The position numbers and the translations under genes are program-made. Under the pieces are notes generated by a model that was not told the DNA's origin, did not search any database, and saw only the letters and a program-made list of their open reading frames with translations. A stretch of DNA of 19,905 nt from assembly GCA_031405895.1 (NCBI GenBank), contig JANOFL010000304.1, forward strand, positions 1 to 19,905, given 5' to 3'. Below, in pieces: positions 7,650 to 14,997 of the stretch (positions are counted from its first letter, which is position 1; each line of letters opens with the position of its first letter). Origin of the DNA: BJ22 sp031405895. GTDB lineage: Bacteria > Planctomycetota > Planctomycetia > Pirellulales > Pirellulaceae.

Positions 7650-7754
7650 ACTTGCGCGCTCGACCTAACCACCTGCGCGTTCGACCTAACGACCTCCGCG
7701 ATAAGCGTCGAGATCTGCGGGTTGACCGTCGAGACCGGCAAGCTCGGCATCGAG
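7650..7754. repeat. Degenerate 21-bp tandem repeat, five units
   Basis: Units at 7650-7670, 7671-7691, 7692-7712, 7713-7733 and 7734-7754 keep a 21-base period. The first two are close (ACCTGCGCGTTCGACCTAAC type, three differences); later ones diverge but keep the phase and the CGTCGAG/CATCGAG ends. The period is a multiple of three and the frame is open, so it would read as a 7-residue repeat (TTCALDL, TTCAFDL, TTSAISV, EICGLTV, ETGKLGI). It lies just upstream of the ATPase start and I take it as non-coding, with low certainty. Confidence 0.6.
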
Positions 7755-7844
7755 GCTTTCGCGACGGGCTGGTTTTACCAAGACTTCCAATCCAAGCAGC
7801 TGGTTCCAACATTTTTCCAGACGCCAACCCCAATTTTCTGCACC

Positions 7845-10403
7845 ATGCAACCCTCGTCAACTGACTTTGAACAGCTCGGCGTTTTCTATCTTGGTCGTGG
7901 CAAGGAGCTGGGGACGCCGGCGGCGACGGGGGATTTGCTGCTGTATGACTCGAAAGACCTGACGACGCATGCCGTGGTCGTTGGCATGACGGGGAGCGGC
8001 AAGACCGGGCTGTGCCTGAATCTGCTCGAAGAAGCCGGACTCGACCGGATTCCGGCGATCGTGATCGACCCGAAAGGCGACATACCCAATCTGCTGCTGA
8101 CCTTTCCCGACCTTGCGCCAGCCGATTTCGCGCCGTGGGTCGATCCGTCCCAGGCGGGTCGCGAAGGCAAAACGCGCGAAGAGTTCGCCGACAGCGAAGC
8201 CGCGAAGTGGAAAAAAGGCCTCGCCCAGTGGGGCCAGGATGGCGAGCGAATCCGCAAGTTCCGCGAGGCGGTCGAACTGCGGGTTTACACGCCCGGCAGC
8301 AGCGCCGGCCGGCCGCTGACGATCCTGAAGTCCTTCGCCGCGCCGCCAGCGGATGTTCGCAGCGATTCCGATCTGATGCGCGAACGGGTTTCCTCGGCCG
8401 CCTCGGGCCTGCTCGCTCTGCTCGACATCGACGCCGATCCGATCCGCTCGCGCGAACACATTCTGGTCTCGCAAGTGCTCAACTCGGCCTGGCAGGAGGG
8501 CAAAGACCTCGACCTGGGCCGGCTGATCGGCCTGATCCAGAGCCCGCCGTTCCAGAAGGTGGGGATCATGGAGCTGGATGCGTTCTTTCCGGCCAAGGAC
8601 CGGACCGGGCTCGCCATGACGCTCAACAACCTCCTCGCCAGCCCGTCGTTTTCAAGCTGGATGGAAGGCGAACCACTCAACGTCCGCGACCTGCTACACA
8701 CGGCCGACGGCAAGCCCTGCATCTCGATCCTTTCGATCGCCCACCTCAACGACGCCGAGCGGATGTTTTTCGTAACGATCCTGCTCAATGAAGTCCTCAC
8801 CTGGATGCGCGGCCAGGCGGGCACATCGAGCTTGCGCGCGATCCTCTACATGGACGAAATCTTCGGCTACTTCCCACCGACAAAGAACCCGCCCTCGAAG
8901 CAGCCGATGCTGACGCTGCTCAAACAGGCCCGGGCCTATGGCCTCGGTGTCGTCCTCGCGACCCAGAACCCGGTCGACCTGGACTACAAGGGGCTGAGCA
9001 ACACGGGAACCTGGTTCCTTGGCCGGCTGCAAACCGAGCGCGACAAGATGCGGGTGATCGAAGGACTGGAGGGAGCCGCGGCGCAGACCGGATCAACATT
9101 CAACCGTCAGGAGACCGAACAGATTCTCGCCGGTTTGAGCTCGCGCGTCTTCCTGATGAACAATGTCCACGACAACGCTCCCGCAATCTTCGAGTCGCGC
9201 TGGGCGATGAGCTACCTTCGCGGGCCGATGACGCGGCAGCAAATCCAGCAGCTGGTGCCCGAGAGCGAACGGAAGGCCACGGTGGCCAACACGGCGAACC
9301 CAGTGCCATCTGCGCAACCGGCGGAAGTTGGTTCGGCGACACGGAGGGCTGATCCCGGCGCGCCGGGACCGCACGCCGTCCCGGTGCCAGCCGAGGGCAA
9401 GGTGGGAGCCGGTGCGGGGACACGGAGGGCTGACGCCCTACCGCTCGCCGAAGCGGTGCCGATCAGCGCCGACCGGCCGCCGATTCCCAATAGCGTCGAG
9501 CAGCGGTTCGCCGACCTCGACCGGCGACTGATGCCAGGCGAGCGGCTGGTCTATCGCCCCGCACTTTTGGGCCGGGCCAAGGTCCATTTCGTCAAGGCCG
9601 CCAACAGCGTCGACCTGTGGGCCGAACGAATCGTGCTCCAGCCAGTGGCCGGGGAACTGCTCGCGCGAGACGTTTGGGAAAACTCGGGGGCACTGGAGAA
9701 CCCGCCCGGCTGGACGCGCGAGCCGGAGAGCGAGGCAGCCTTCGAGGCGATCCCCGACAGCCTGCTTGTCGCGAAAAATTTCGCTGCCTGGCAGAAAGAG
9801 CTGAAGGACTGGATGTACCGAACCCAGTCGCTGACGCTGTTTCGCTCGCCCGAACTGAAGCAAACCAGCAACGGGGACGAGACCGAAGGCGACTTCCGCA
9901 TCCGGCTCGAGACGGCAGTCAGCGAACTGCGCGACCTGGAGAGCGAGCGGCTGCGGGAAAAATATGCCGCCAAATTCCAGACGCTGCGCGACCAGATCAA
10001 CCGGGCCGAGGCAAAGCTTGACAAGGAAAAGGCCCAGTACAAAAGCCGCCGGCTGGAGTCGACGCTCAGTATCGGCGGGTCGATCCTGGGGGCCTTGTTG
10101 GGTCGCAAAGTCGTGAGTTCGTCATCTGTCCGGTCCGCCGGTCAGGCTTCGCGCGAGAAGCAGGACATGGAGACCGCGGAGTCGTCGATGGACCAGCTGC
10201 AAAACCGCTTCAAGGATCTTGAAGACGAATTCAACCGCGAGCGTGAATCACTGCAGACCAAACTCAACGTCAGCAGCCTGGTTTTTGAGCAGGTCCAGAT
10301 TCCGCCGCGCAAGAGCGACACGACGGTGATTGAGTTCTTCCTCGCCTGGTTGCCGATAGCCGTGAATGCCGCGGGTCAGGAGGAGCCGTTGTGGAGCGCG
10401 TAG
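7845..10403 (+). CDS. HerA/VirB4-like ATP-binding protein with coiled-coil C-terminus
   Basis: ATG 7845 gives 852 residues. The frame continues upstream, but that part is repeat-derived. Residues about 1-470 form a FtsK-HerA superfamily ATPase: Walker A GMTGSGKT (47-54), IDPKGDIPNLLL (74-85), Walker B RAILYMDE (331-338, Asp337/Glu338), ATQNP (372-376) and the arginine-containing segment LGRLQTERD (392-400). These enzymes are ring motors that move DNA or protein. Residues about 475-545 are a Pro/Ala/Gly linker containing a direct repeat. Residues about 545-660 are a separate domain, and 680-810 are charged coiled coil, interrupted at 741-754 by a glycine-rich hydrophobic stretch (LSIGGSILGALLGRK). 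No NurA nuclease or relaxase is adjacent, so DNA repair or conjugation roles are unsupported. A family match to uncharacterised bacterial 'ATP-binding proteins' seems likely. Confidence 0.85.
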   Translation: MQPSSTDFEQLGVFYLGRGKELGTPAATGDLLLYDSKDLTTHAVVVGMTGSGKTGLCLNLLEEAGLDRIPAIVIDPKGDIPNLLLTFPDLAPADFAPWVDPSQAGREGKTREEFADSEAAKWKKGLAQWGQDGERIRKFREAVELRVYTPGSSAGRPLTILKSFAAPPADVRSDSDLMRERVSSAASGLLALLDIDADPIRSREHILVSQVLNSAWQEGKDLDLGRLIGLIQSPPFQKVGIMELDAFFPAKDRTGLAMTLNNLLASPSFSSWMEGEPLNVRDLLHTADGKPCISILSIAHLNDAERMFFVTILLNEVLTWMRGQAGTSSLRAILYMDEIFGYFPPTKNPPSKQPMLTLLKQARAYGLGVVLATQNPVDLDYKGLSNTGTWFLGRLQTERDKMRVIEGLEGAAAQTGSTFNRQETEQILAGLSSRVFLMNNVHDNAPAIFESRWAMSYLRGPMTRQQIQQLVPESERKATVANTANPVPSAQPAEVGSATRRADPGAPGPHAVPVPAEGKVGAGAGTRRADALPLAEAVPISADRPPIPNSVEQRFADLDRRLMPGERLVYRPALLGRAKVHFVKAANSVDLWAERIVLQPVAGELLARDVWENSGALENPPGWTREPESEAAFEAIPDSLLVAKNFAAWQKELKDWMYRTQSLTLFRSPELKQTSNGDETEGDFRIRLETAVSELRDLESERLREKYAAKFQTLRDQINRAEAKLDKEKAQYKSRRLESTLSIGGSILGALLGRKVVSSSSVRSAGQASREKQDMETAESSMDQLQNRFKDLEDEFNRERESLQTKLNVSSLVFEQVQIPPRKSDTTVIEFFLAWLPIAVNAAGQEEPLWSA
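9338..9433. repeat. Pair of 15-bp direct repeats in the ATPase linker
   Basis: GACACGGAGGGCTGA occurs at 9338-9352 and 9419-9433, 81 bases apart, so the two copies are in the same frame (each gives TRRAD). Both lie in the low-complexity linker between the ATPase core and the C-terminal domains. This could be a tandem duplication or two copies of a dispersed repeat. Confidence 0.6.
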
Positions 10404-10423
10404 GGCTGCAGTCCGTGGGAGGT

Positions 10424-10468
10424 CGATTGACCGGATTGACGATATTGACCTGAGTGACCGAATTGACG
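10424..10468. repeat. 9-bp tandem repeat, five units, in a convergent spacer
   Basis: Five consecutive 9-base units (CGATTGACC, GGATTGACG, ATATTGACC, TGAGTGACC, GAATTGACG) share the core ATTGAC with one exception. They fill most of the 73-base gap between the convergent ends of the ATPase gene (stop at 10403) and the secreted-protein gene (stop at 10477). No hairpin terminator is visible there. Confidence 0.7.
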
Positions 10469-10476
10469 GCAGAGGA

Positions 10477-12435
10477 TCAGCCGCCCGAGGCGGGCATGAA
10501 GGACTGCCAGGCGGGCGGCGTCGGGACATCGTCTGGTTGCGGGCTGAGGTCCTCGGAAGGTTGCCGCGAGTTCGTCCGGGGTGGTTCGAACGATGAATGT
10601 GATGGGTTCGCCCCGGGCTGGCTCGTGCCCGGTGACTGGAAACCGGGCAGTTGCATGGGCTGATAGGGCTGGGTCCCCTGGTCATGCGAACTTGGCGGGG
10701 CAAAGGGCTGGACCGCAGGATTGGCGGCGGGGTTGGAGAAACCTGGCTGGAAGGTAGAGGGCTGTTGCAAGGAAGAAGTGGGACCATCGCTTGCGCTTCC
10801 GGCTCGTTGGTCCAGGCGTTGATCCATGCGCTGGTCCGCAGGTTGAACGACGTTGAACTGGCCTGGATTGCCGGCGGATGGGTTGGCTTGTTCGAACATC
10901 CGGGCCACGCGCGCCGGTTCGGTGTCGACCAGAACCGTCGTCGCGGTGCGCGACGGGACCAGCATCCGGACCAGTTCGACTGGCGCTGGCTGATTGGGGA
11001 TCAGCGTCAGCGTGTAGTGGCTGACGGCGGAGTTGTATTGGCAGACCGTTTCCAGGAATGCGGCCATTGCGGCGTCAGAACCAAACGACACGCCACCGCC
11101 AGGCAGATTTTGGCCAGGCACCTGTGCCGTTCCGTTCATCGTATCAATGCGGTCGCGGCCAGCCATCGCCATTGCGGCCTGCCGTTCGATTTCATCCAAC
11201 AGAACTGGCAACGCCGCATCCAGCCGCGCGAGTTCGTCTGAACCACGTCCTCGTTCGGCGTACCAGTCGTAATGCGTGGTGTAGGACGCCACCAGTGGCT
11301 GGTCAACGGGCAGGGGCCGGTAGTCGCCTTGGGCCAAGCCCGGGAAAAACTGGCGCAATGCGGCTTGCGAGTTTTGCAATGCGAGGTCGCGCAATGTCGC
11401 CTCGACCAGCAGCCCAGCGTTGCCAACGTCAGGACCGGCCTGATTTTGAATCCCGTCCATTTCTTCCTTGCCTAGCGTCCACAACTGCAGGTCGCGCCAC
11501 ACCTGCCAGTAGGCTGCGACCATGGCCCGCCTGGATTCGGGCACCGTCTGGTGAAGGGCCTCTTCGAGGGTCAGCGGGAATCCAGGCATCGGCAGGGCAC
11601 TGGTTCGACGCTCCAGTTCGCCGATCAACCGCCGGGCGGACGACTCCCGGCTTTGGCCCGAATCGGCTGGTCTTTGCGGGATCGACTGGAGTTGAGCCGT
11701 TGGCTGGTTCGCTTGTCCCTGAAATCCGTTCATTCTGGGACCGGCCTGGGACTGGGCTGGCGGCAGGGCCTGGCTGGACGGGTTCTGCCCTGTCGGAATC
11801 AGTTCCTGAAAAGCCGCCCGCTGGATGGACGGATCGCGCAGGGAATTGAAGGCCGGGAGTTGAACCAGGGAATTGTCAGCCGGCATTTCCGACGACCGGT
11901 TCCACTGGTTGTCAGGCTGCGGCTGAAACTGGAATGCGTTTGGATCCTGGGGCGCGGCAGCCGAGGCGACGCCCCAAGTCGCGGCGTTGCCGGATGGCGT
12001 TTGCGAATCGACTGTTCCGGTACCACCTCCTGCGTTCGGCAGGAACGAAGATGCCCAGTGTCGCCTTTCGCTCCGCGAAAGTCCGGCGGATCCAGTTTCT
12101 GCGTTCGGCTGGAATAAGGAGTCCGGGTTTGTCGCGCCTGCCTGCGGAAGAAGACCGTTACCAAATCCAGCTGGTTGGACCTGCGGTGTTGGCTGAGCCG
12201 CTGGCGATGCTGTATCAACTGGAGGCGCGATCGGGAACTGAACTGGAAAACTTGCCAGCGGCAGATTGCCGGACCGCGGCAGGGGTTCGACTTCGGCTGA
12301 AAGCGGCGAACTGCCTGATTCAACGGCCGGGCTAACCGCCGGTTCCTGGGGCGTCTGGTTCGAGTCGAGGTTGCTCAGCGAAACGGGGACCGCAACGGCG
12401 GACAGCGCGAGCACGGCGCAAAAGATCTTGACCAT
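10477..12435 (-). CDS. Secreted Q/P/N-rich protein with a TolC-like helical central domain
   Basis: On the minus strand, ATG at 12435 follows AGGGAGGT by five bases and gives 652 residues. Residues 1-20 are a signal peptide (MVKIFCAVLALSAVAVPVSL). About 20-270 is low-complexity Pro/Gln/Asn/Ser sequence. About 270-500 is a folded helical domain (MPGFPLTLEEALHQTVPESRR, AAYWQVWRDLQLWTLG, then PLPVDQPLVASY..., and FLETVCQYNSAVSHYTLTL). That order resembles helical regions of planctomycete TolC-family proteins, where 'YN..I.DYAL' ends the last helix; this is from memory. The C-terminal 150 residues are again Gln/Pro-rich. It is likely exported, but there is no obvious barrel or anchor. A dispersed repeat is embedded at 12030-12114 and another at 10787-10810. 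It diverges from the secreted gene at 12837. Confidence 0.75.
   Translation of the reverse strand: MVKIFCAVLALSAVAVPVSLSNLDSNQTPQEPAVSPAVESGSSPLSAEVEPLPRSGNLPLASFPVQFPIAPPVDTASPAAQPTPQVQPAGFGNGLLPQAGATNPDSLFQPNAETGSAGLSRSERRHWASSFLPNAGGGTGTVDSQTPSGNAATWGVASAAAPQDPNAFQFQPQPDNQWNRSSEMPADNSLVQLPAFNSLRDPSIQRAAFQELIPTGQNPSSQALPPAQSQAGPRMNGFQGQANQPTAQLQSIPQRPADSGQSRESSARRLIGELERRTSALPMPGFPLTLEEALHQTVPESRRAMVAAYWQVWRDLQLWTLGKEEMDGIQNQAGPDVGNAGLLVEATLRDLALQNSQAALRQFFPGLAQGDYRPLPVDQPLVASYTTHYDWYAERGRGSDELARLDAALPVLLDEIERQAAMAMAGRDRIDTMNGTAQVPGQNLPGGGVSFGSDAAMAAFLETVCQYNSAVSHYTLTLIPNQPAPVELVRMLVPSRTATTVLVDTEPARVARMFEQANPSAGNPGQFNVVQPADQRMDQRLDQRAGSASDGPTSSLQQPSTFQPGFSNPAANPAVQPFAPPSSHDQGTQPYQPMQLPGFQSPGTSQPGANPSHSSFEPPRTNSRQPSEDLSPQPDDVPTPPAWQSFMPASGG
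10787..10810. repeat. 24-bp dispersed repeat, second copy
   Basis: Identical over 24 bases to 1277-1300. In this gene it is read on the opposite strand, out of register with the first copy, and encodes QRAGSASD in the disordered C-terminal region. Confidence 0.75.
12030..12114. repeat. Palindromic element between 16-bp direct repeats inside a coding sequence
   Basis: A perfect hairpin, CTTTCGC (12065-12071), loop TCC, GCGAAAG (12075-12081), sits in the middle. It is flanked by near-identical 16-base direct repeats CTGCGTTCGGC(A/T)GGAA at 12030-12045 and 12099-12114 (one mismatch). The repeat-to-repeat distance is 69 bases, a multiple of three, so the reading frame of the secreted protein is kept. 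The encoded segment (about LSRSERRHWASSFLPNA) is in the disordered N-terminal region. I recall 'TCGCCTTTCGCTCCGCGAAAG' as a dispersed planctomycete repeat. Confidence 0.65.
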
Positions 12436-12440
12436 CTTCA

Positions 12441-12448
12441 ACCTCCCT
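12441..12448 (-). promoter_or_regulatory. Strong Shine-Dalgarno for the secreted Q/P-rich protein
   Basis: On the minus strand AGGGAGGT lies five bases before ATG 12435. It overlaps a possible TTG start at 12441 and therefore decides for the ATG. Confidence 0.75.
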
Positions 12449-12822
12449 GTTGTCGAATCAGCCGGCTGGTCACGTTAACCGTGTGGCTGGATTCGAGTGC
12501 GAACCGGCATCCAATCCCTGGCTGCCTGTCATCAATCTGGCAAAAAGTGTCTCGATTTGGCGGGATCGGTCAATCCGAATCAGCCCGCGAGTCTGGGCCA
12601 TGTGACGTAGGTGTCCGCCAGCAACTCCATGCTTTCTGGCTTGCCGTTTGGGCCTCAAAGGCAGGCCGTTTCCAGCTTTGTCCCCTCGCCCAACCGTTGC
12701 CACAAGGTTTGTATGCCGGTGGGGAAAGCCCTAAAATCTTTGTTGGCGGGAACGCTGGAACGGTGTTTGCTGTCATTTCTGGTGGGGCAATGTGGTGATG
12801 AGCCGTCAGGGGCACGGCCAAC

Positions 12823-12829
12823 AAAGGAA
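12823..12829 (+). promoter_or_regulatory. Shine-Dalgarno deciding the start of the secreted coiled-coil protein
   Basis: AAAGGAA lies seven bases before ATG 12837. The upstream in-frame GTG 12792 and ATG 12798 have no such site and would place extra polar residues before the signal peptide. Confidence 0.65.
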
Positions 12830-12836
12830 CGTGGCA

Positions 12837-14180
12837 ATGCAAAAACTGAATTCCGCCAACAGCCGGGGGAGACGCCTCGGCTGGAGTGTCTCGTTTTTTC
12901 TTTCGGCCGGAGCGGCGATCACTGCCGCCCAGGAACAGCCGCCTTCGCAGCCCCTGCCGGCGAATACAGCGACCGCCCAGGATTCGAACGCGGTCATCAA
13001 CGAACTGCTCGGGCCACTTTGGGAACGGAAGGGAACGGACAACAGCGCGGCCCGGCAACTGGTCGAGACTGCCTTTGCCGTGGACGCGGGCAACGAACGC
13101 CTGGCCTACGCCTGGGGGCTGAACCAGATGAAGTACTATCGCTACCGCGACGCAGCGAGGGAACTGCGGACACTGACTCAGTCTGGCAACGAGCGGCTGG
13201 AAACCTGGATCATGCGGTCGTGGGCCGAGCTGGTCACCGGCCAGCATGACACTTGCCTCGCAACGTTGCGGGAGATGAAACGCCAGTTTTCGGCGGCTGA
13301 TACTTCGGCCGAGGAAGCCCTTGGTTTCTATCGTCACGCCGGCAGGCTGATCGGCTTCCTTCAGGGTCCGGCCCAGGGGCACCCCAACGCCGATCTGCTC
13401 GAAGCTGTGATCACTGCGGTAGCCACCGGTGCGACGGCGGAGCAGCTGGAGCTCTTCAACACCGAACGCTCGGCCGTGCTCGACAAGTACGACCAGCTTT
13501 GCAATGCCCACGCCGTGGCGGCCGAACAGTTCCTGCAGAACGCCGCGGAAAAAAGCAAAGTCGAAGCCGAACGGATTTCAACCAGTAACGAGACTCTCGC
13601 CCAGCGCCGCGATCAGGTCCAGCCCGAACTGGAACGGCTTTCCGAAGAAGCATCCGCGCAGCTGTCCGGGATCGACCAGCAAGCCAGCCCGCTGCTCGGC
13701 GAGGCCACATCGCTGGATGCCTCGCTCAACCAGATCGCCTGGTCGGTCAACAGCCTCCGCAACGAGGTTTTCTTCCTTCAGCAAGCCCTCGCGGTCGAGC
13801 CCGATCCGGTGCTGCGCTATCCCATGGTGTTTCGGCTCAACCAGCTCTACCCGATCCTGCGCCAGAGCGAGTACGACCTGAGTGCAACCCGTTCCCGGCT
13901 GGTTGGCTTGCAATCGCAGCTCAATGTGCTGGGCGTCCAGCGAAACCAGGTCGCGCAGAGCTACGACGGCAGCCTCCGCCAGACCCACGGCGAACTGAAC
14001 CAGATTCAACGTCAACAGCGAAAGAACGACAAGCAACTGGAAAGGATCGCGGATGGCCCCAGTCGCGTGACCGGCGAGGCGCTGGCGTTGCAGAACCGCA
14101 AGGACCTGCTTTCGACCTATTACGTCCTGCCGCTTGAGCTCTACCGGCTGGTTCTGCAAGACGAGGTTGCGGGAAAGTGA
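12837..14180 (+). CDS. Secreted protein with helical-repeat and coiled-coil regions, function unknown
   Basis: ATG 12837 with AAAGGAA upstream gives 447 residues. A signal peptide covers about residues 1-32 (RRLGWSVSFFLSAGAAITAAQ). Residues about 50-200 look like TPR-type helical repeats (for example AARQLVETAFAVDAGNERLAYAWGL, then YYRYRDAARELRTLTQSG). Residues about 215-420 are long coiled-coil helices rich in Glu, Gln, Arg and Leu. The C-terminus is STYYVLPLELYRLVLQDEVAGK. No enzymatic motif or membrane anchor is visible, so it is probably periplasmic. It is divergently transcribed from the other secreted gene (10477-12435), which suggests joint control. The stop codon is immediately followed by a palindromic element at 14181. 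I do not recognise the family. Confidence 0.8.
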   Translation: MQKLNSANSRGRRLGWSVSFFLSAGAAITAAQEQPPSQPLPANTATAQDSNAVINELLGPLWERKGTDNSAARQLVETAFAVDAGNERLAYAWGLNQMKYYRYRDAARELRTLTQSGNERLETWIMRSWAELVTGQHDTCLATLREMKRQFSAADTSAEEALGFYRHAGRLIGFLQGPAQGHPNADLLEAVITAVATGATAEQLELFNTERSAVLDKYDQLCNAHAVAAEQFLQNAAEKSKVEAERISTSNETLAQRRDQVQPELERLSEEASAQLSGIDQQASPLLGEATSLDASLNQIAWSVNSLRNEVFFLQQALAVEPDPVLRYPMVFRLNQLYPILRQSEYDLSATRSRLVGLQSQLNVLGVQRNQVAQSYDGSLRQTHGELNQIQRQQRKNDKQLERIADGPSRVTGEALALQNRKDLLSTYYVLPLELYRLVLQDEVAGK

Positions 14181-14214
14181 CACTCGTTGCAAGGCTCCGC
14201 CTCGCAACGCACTG
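14181..14214 (+). repeat. Palindromic element, stem type B, directly after a stop codon
   Basis: The element starts CACTC, has arms GTTGCAAGGC (14186-14195) and GCCTCGCAAC (14199-14208) around loop TCC, and ends GCACTG. The stem has one mismatch. It begins at the base after the TGA of the secreted-protein gene. Its ends match the type A elements at 17238 and 17389 while the stem differs. A Rho-independent-like terminator role is possible, but there is no T-run. Confidence 0.7.
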
Positions 14215-14216
14215 AG

Positions 14217-14233
14217 ACGAGGCTCTGCCTCGT
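14217..14233. repeat. Perfect 7-bp-arm hairpin (ACGAGGC / GCCTCGT)
   Basis: Arms 14217-14223 and 14227-14233 enclose loop TCT, two bases after the type B element. The two hairpins together look like one composite repeat unit, as do the paired hairpins of the copies at 17238 and 17389. Confidence 0.65.
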
Positions 14234-14282
14234 GGATGGTGGAAGTGCGGTCGGGAGGGGGCGGGAAGGCCGAGCCTTTGGT

Positions 14283-14315
14283 CAGTGCGTTCCACGGCGG
14301 GAGCCGTGGAACGAG
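14283..14315 (-). repeat. Palindromic element, stem type A, inverted copy
   Basis: The reverse complement matches 31 consecutive bases of the copies at 17238 and 17389, including the arms GTTCCACGGC / GCCGTGGAAC and the TCCC loop. It sits ten bases beyond the stop of the minus-strand Maf gene, with its CTCGTT end toward that stop. Confidence 0.8.
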
Positions 14316-14325
14316 CAAAGACTGC

Positions 14326-14964
14326 TCACACCCCGTGGTAGGTGACACCGAGCTGTCGCAGCATTCCCGGCAGGCGTTCGACGGGGAGGCCAACGACATT
14401 GGACGCCAGACCGCGGGTGATCCGGACCCAGTCGAGCCCGTCCTGGTAGCCGAAAGCCCCCGCTTTGCCGGCCCATTGGCCAGTCTCGAGGTAACGCTCG
14501 ACTTGCCCCGGTGAAAGCGGGGCCATCGTCAACGTCGTCTGCTCCGATCGCGTGACCGTCTGGCCCCCAGGCATCCGGATGATCGCTACTCCCGTCAGGA
14601 CGTAATGGACATTTCCGCTCAACGTCCTGAGAATCTCCGCCGCATGCACTCGGTCGCGCGGTTTGCCGAGAATCTCCCCCTCGCATTCGGCGACCGTGTC
14701 AGCGGCGAGAATCACGGCATGGTCGAACTGTCCGGCGACCGCCCCGGCCTTGGCGAGGGCCAGCTCAACGACCAACAACGGCGCGGCGCTGCCACTTTCG
14801 AACTCCGCCTCGACTGATGCGTCAGGCGGACAGACAATGAACTCATAGCCGGCCTCCTCCAGCAGGCTGGCGCGGCGCGGCGACGCGCTCGCCAGCACCA
14901 GCGGCGGCGGCGGTGCCGCGCGCTTGAGCATCGAGAGCAGAAAAGCCTTGCGGTCGTCTGACAT
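14326..14964 (-). CDS. Maf-family nucleoside triphosphate pyrophosphatase
   Basis: The minus-strand ATG 14964 gives 212 residues, normal for the family. Family motifs are intact: LASASPRRASLL (24-35) with the substrate-binding Arg pair, ILAADT (85-90) with the catalytic Asp89, GEILGKP (96-102), WAGKAGAFGYQD (164-175) and SNVVGLPVE (188-196). Maf proteins hydrolyse non-canonical or damaged nucleoside triphosphates to monophosphates in the cytoplasm; the sequence alone does not safely separate the dTTP/UTP type from the 7-methyl-GTP type. The start has no clear ribosome binding site, and ATG at residue 12 is possible but would leave a short N-terminus. It is divergent from the pseudouridine synthase gene, with 33 bases between starts. 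Confidence 0.93.
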   Translation of the reverse strand: MSDDRKAFLLSMLKRAAPPPPLVLASASPRRASLLEEAGYEFIVCPPDASVEAEFESGSAAPLLVVELALAKAGAVAGQFDHAVILAADTVAECEGEILGKPRDRVHAAEILRTLSGNVHYVLTGVAIIRMPGGQTVTRSEQTTLTMAPLSPGQVERYLETGQWAGKAGAFGYQDGLDWVRITRGLASNVVGLPVERLPGMLRQLGVTYHGV

Positions 14965-14997
14965 GTTTGCCGTTCAAATGAATCCCTGGGCCGACCG

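Larger units (their letters stand above)
7249..7844. other. Repeat-rich spacer between the export operon and the HerA-like gene
   Basis: About 600 bases without a gene I can support. The frame of the downstream ATPase stays open back to 7410, but that stretch translates to proline- and repeat-derived sequence and includes two dispersed inverted repeats, so I do not regard it as coding. It contains an inverted pair at 7258-7324, a long stem-loop at 7527-7593 and a degenerate 21-bp tandem repeat at 7650-7754. I see no clear promoter, although one for the downstream gene should lie here. Confidence 0.7.
12436..12836. other. Divergent promoter region between two secreted-protein genes
   Basis: About 400 bases between divergent start codons, with no gene I can support. 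Both flanking genes must have promoters here. The best sigma70-like candidate on the + strand is TTGTAT (12709-12714), a 17-base spacer, then TAAAAT (12732-12737), about 100 bases before ATG 12837. The -10 is good and the -35 poor, so this is only a suggestion. I found no convincing minus-strand promoter or operator palindrome. Confidence 0.35.

Noticed and set aside
7650..7754. CRISPR-like direct repeats
   Set aside because: The units are contiguous 21-mers with no unique spacers, and no cas genes are nearby.
7410..7844. Upstream extension of the HerA-like frame, open for 145 more codons
   Set aside because: The stretch covers two dispersed repeat elements and translates to proline- and repeat-derived sequence; the family-like N-terminus begins at the ATG at 7845.
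12570..13511. Minus-strand open frame of about 310 codons over the divergent spacer and secreted gene
   Set aside because: No motif, and it overlaps a gene with a signal peptide and ribosome binding site; treated as a shadow.
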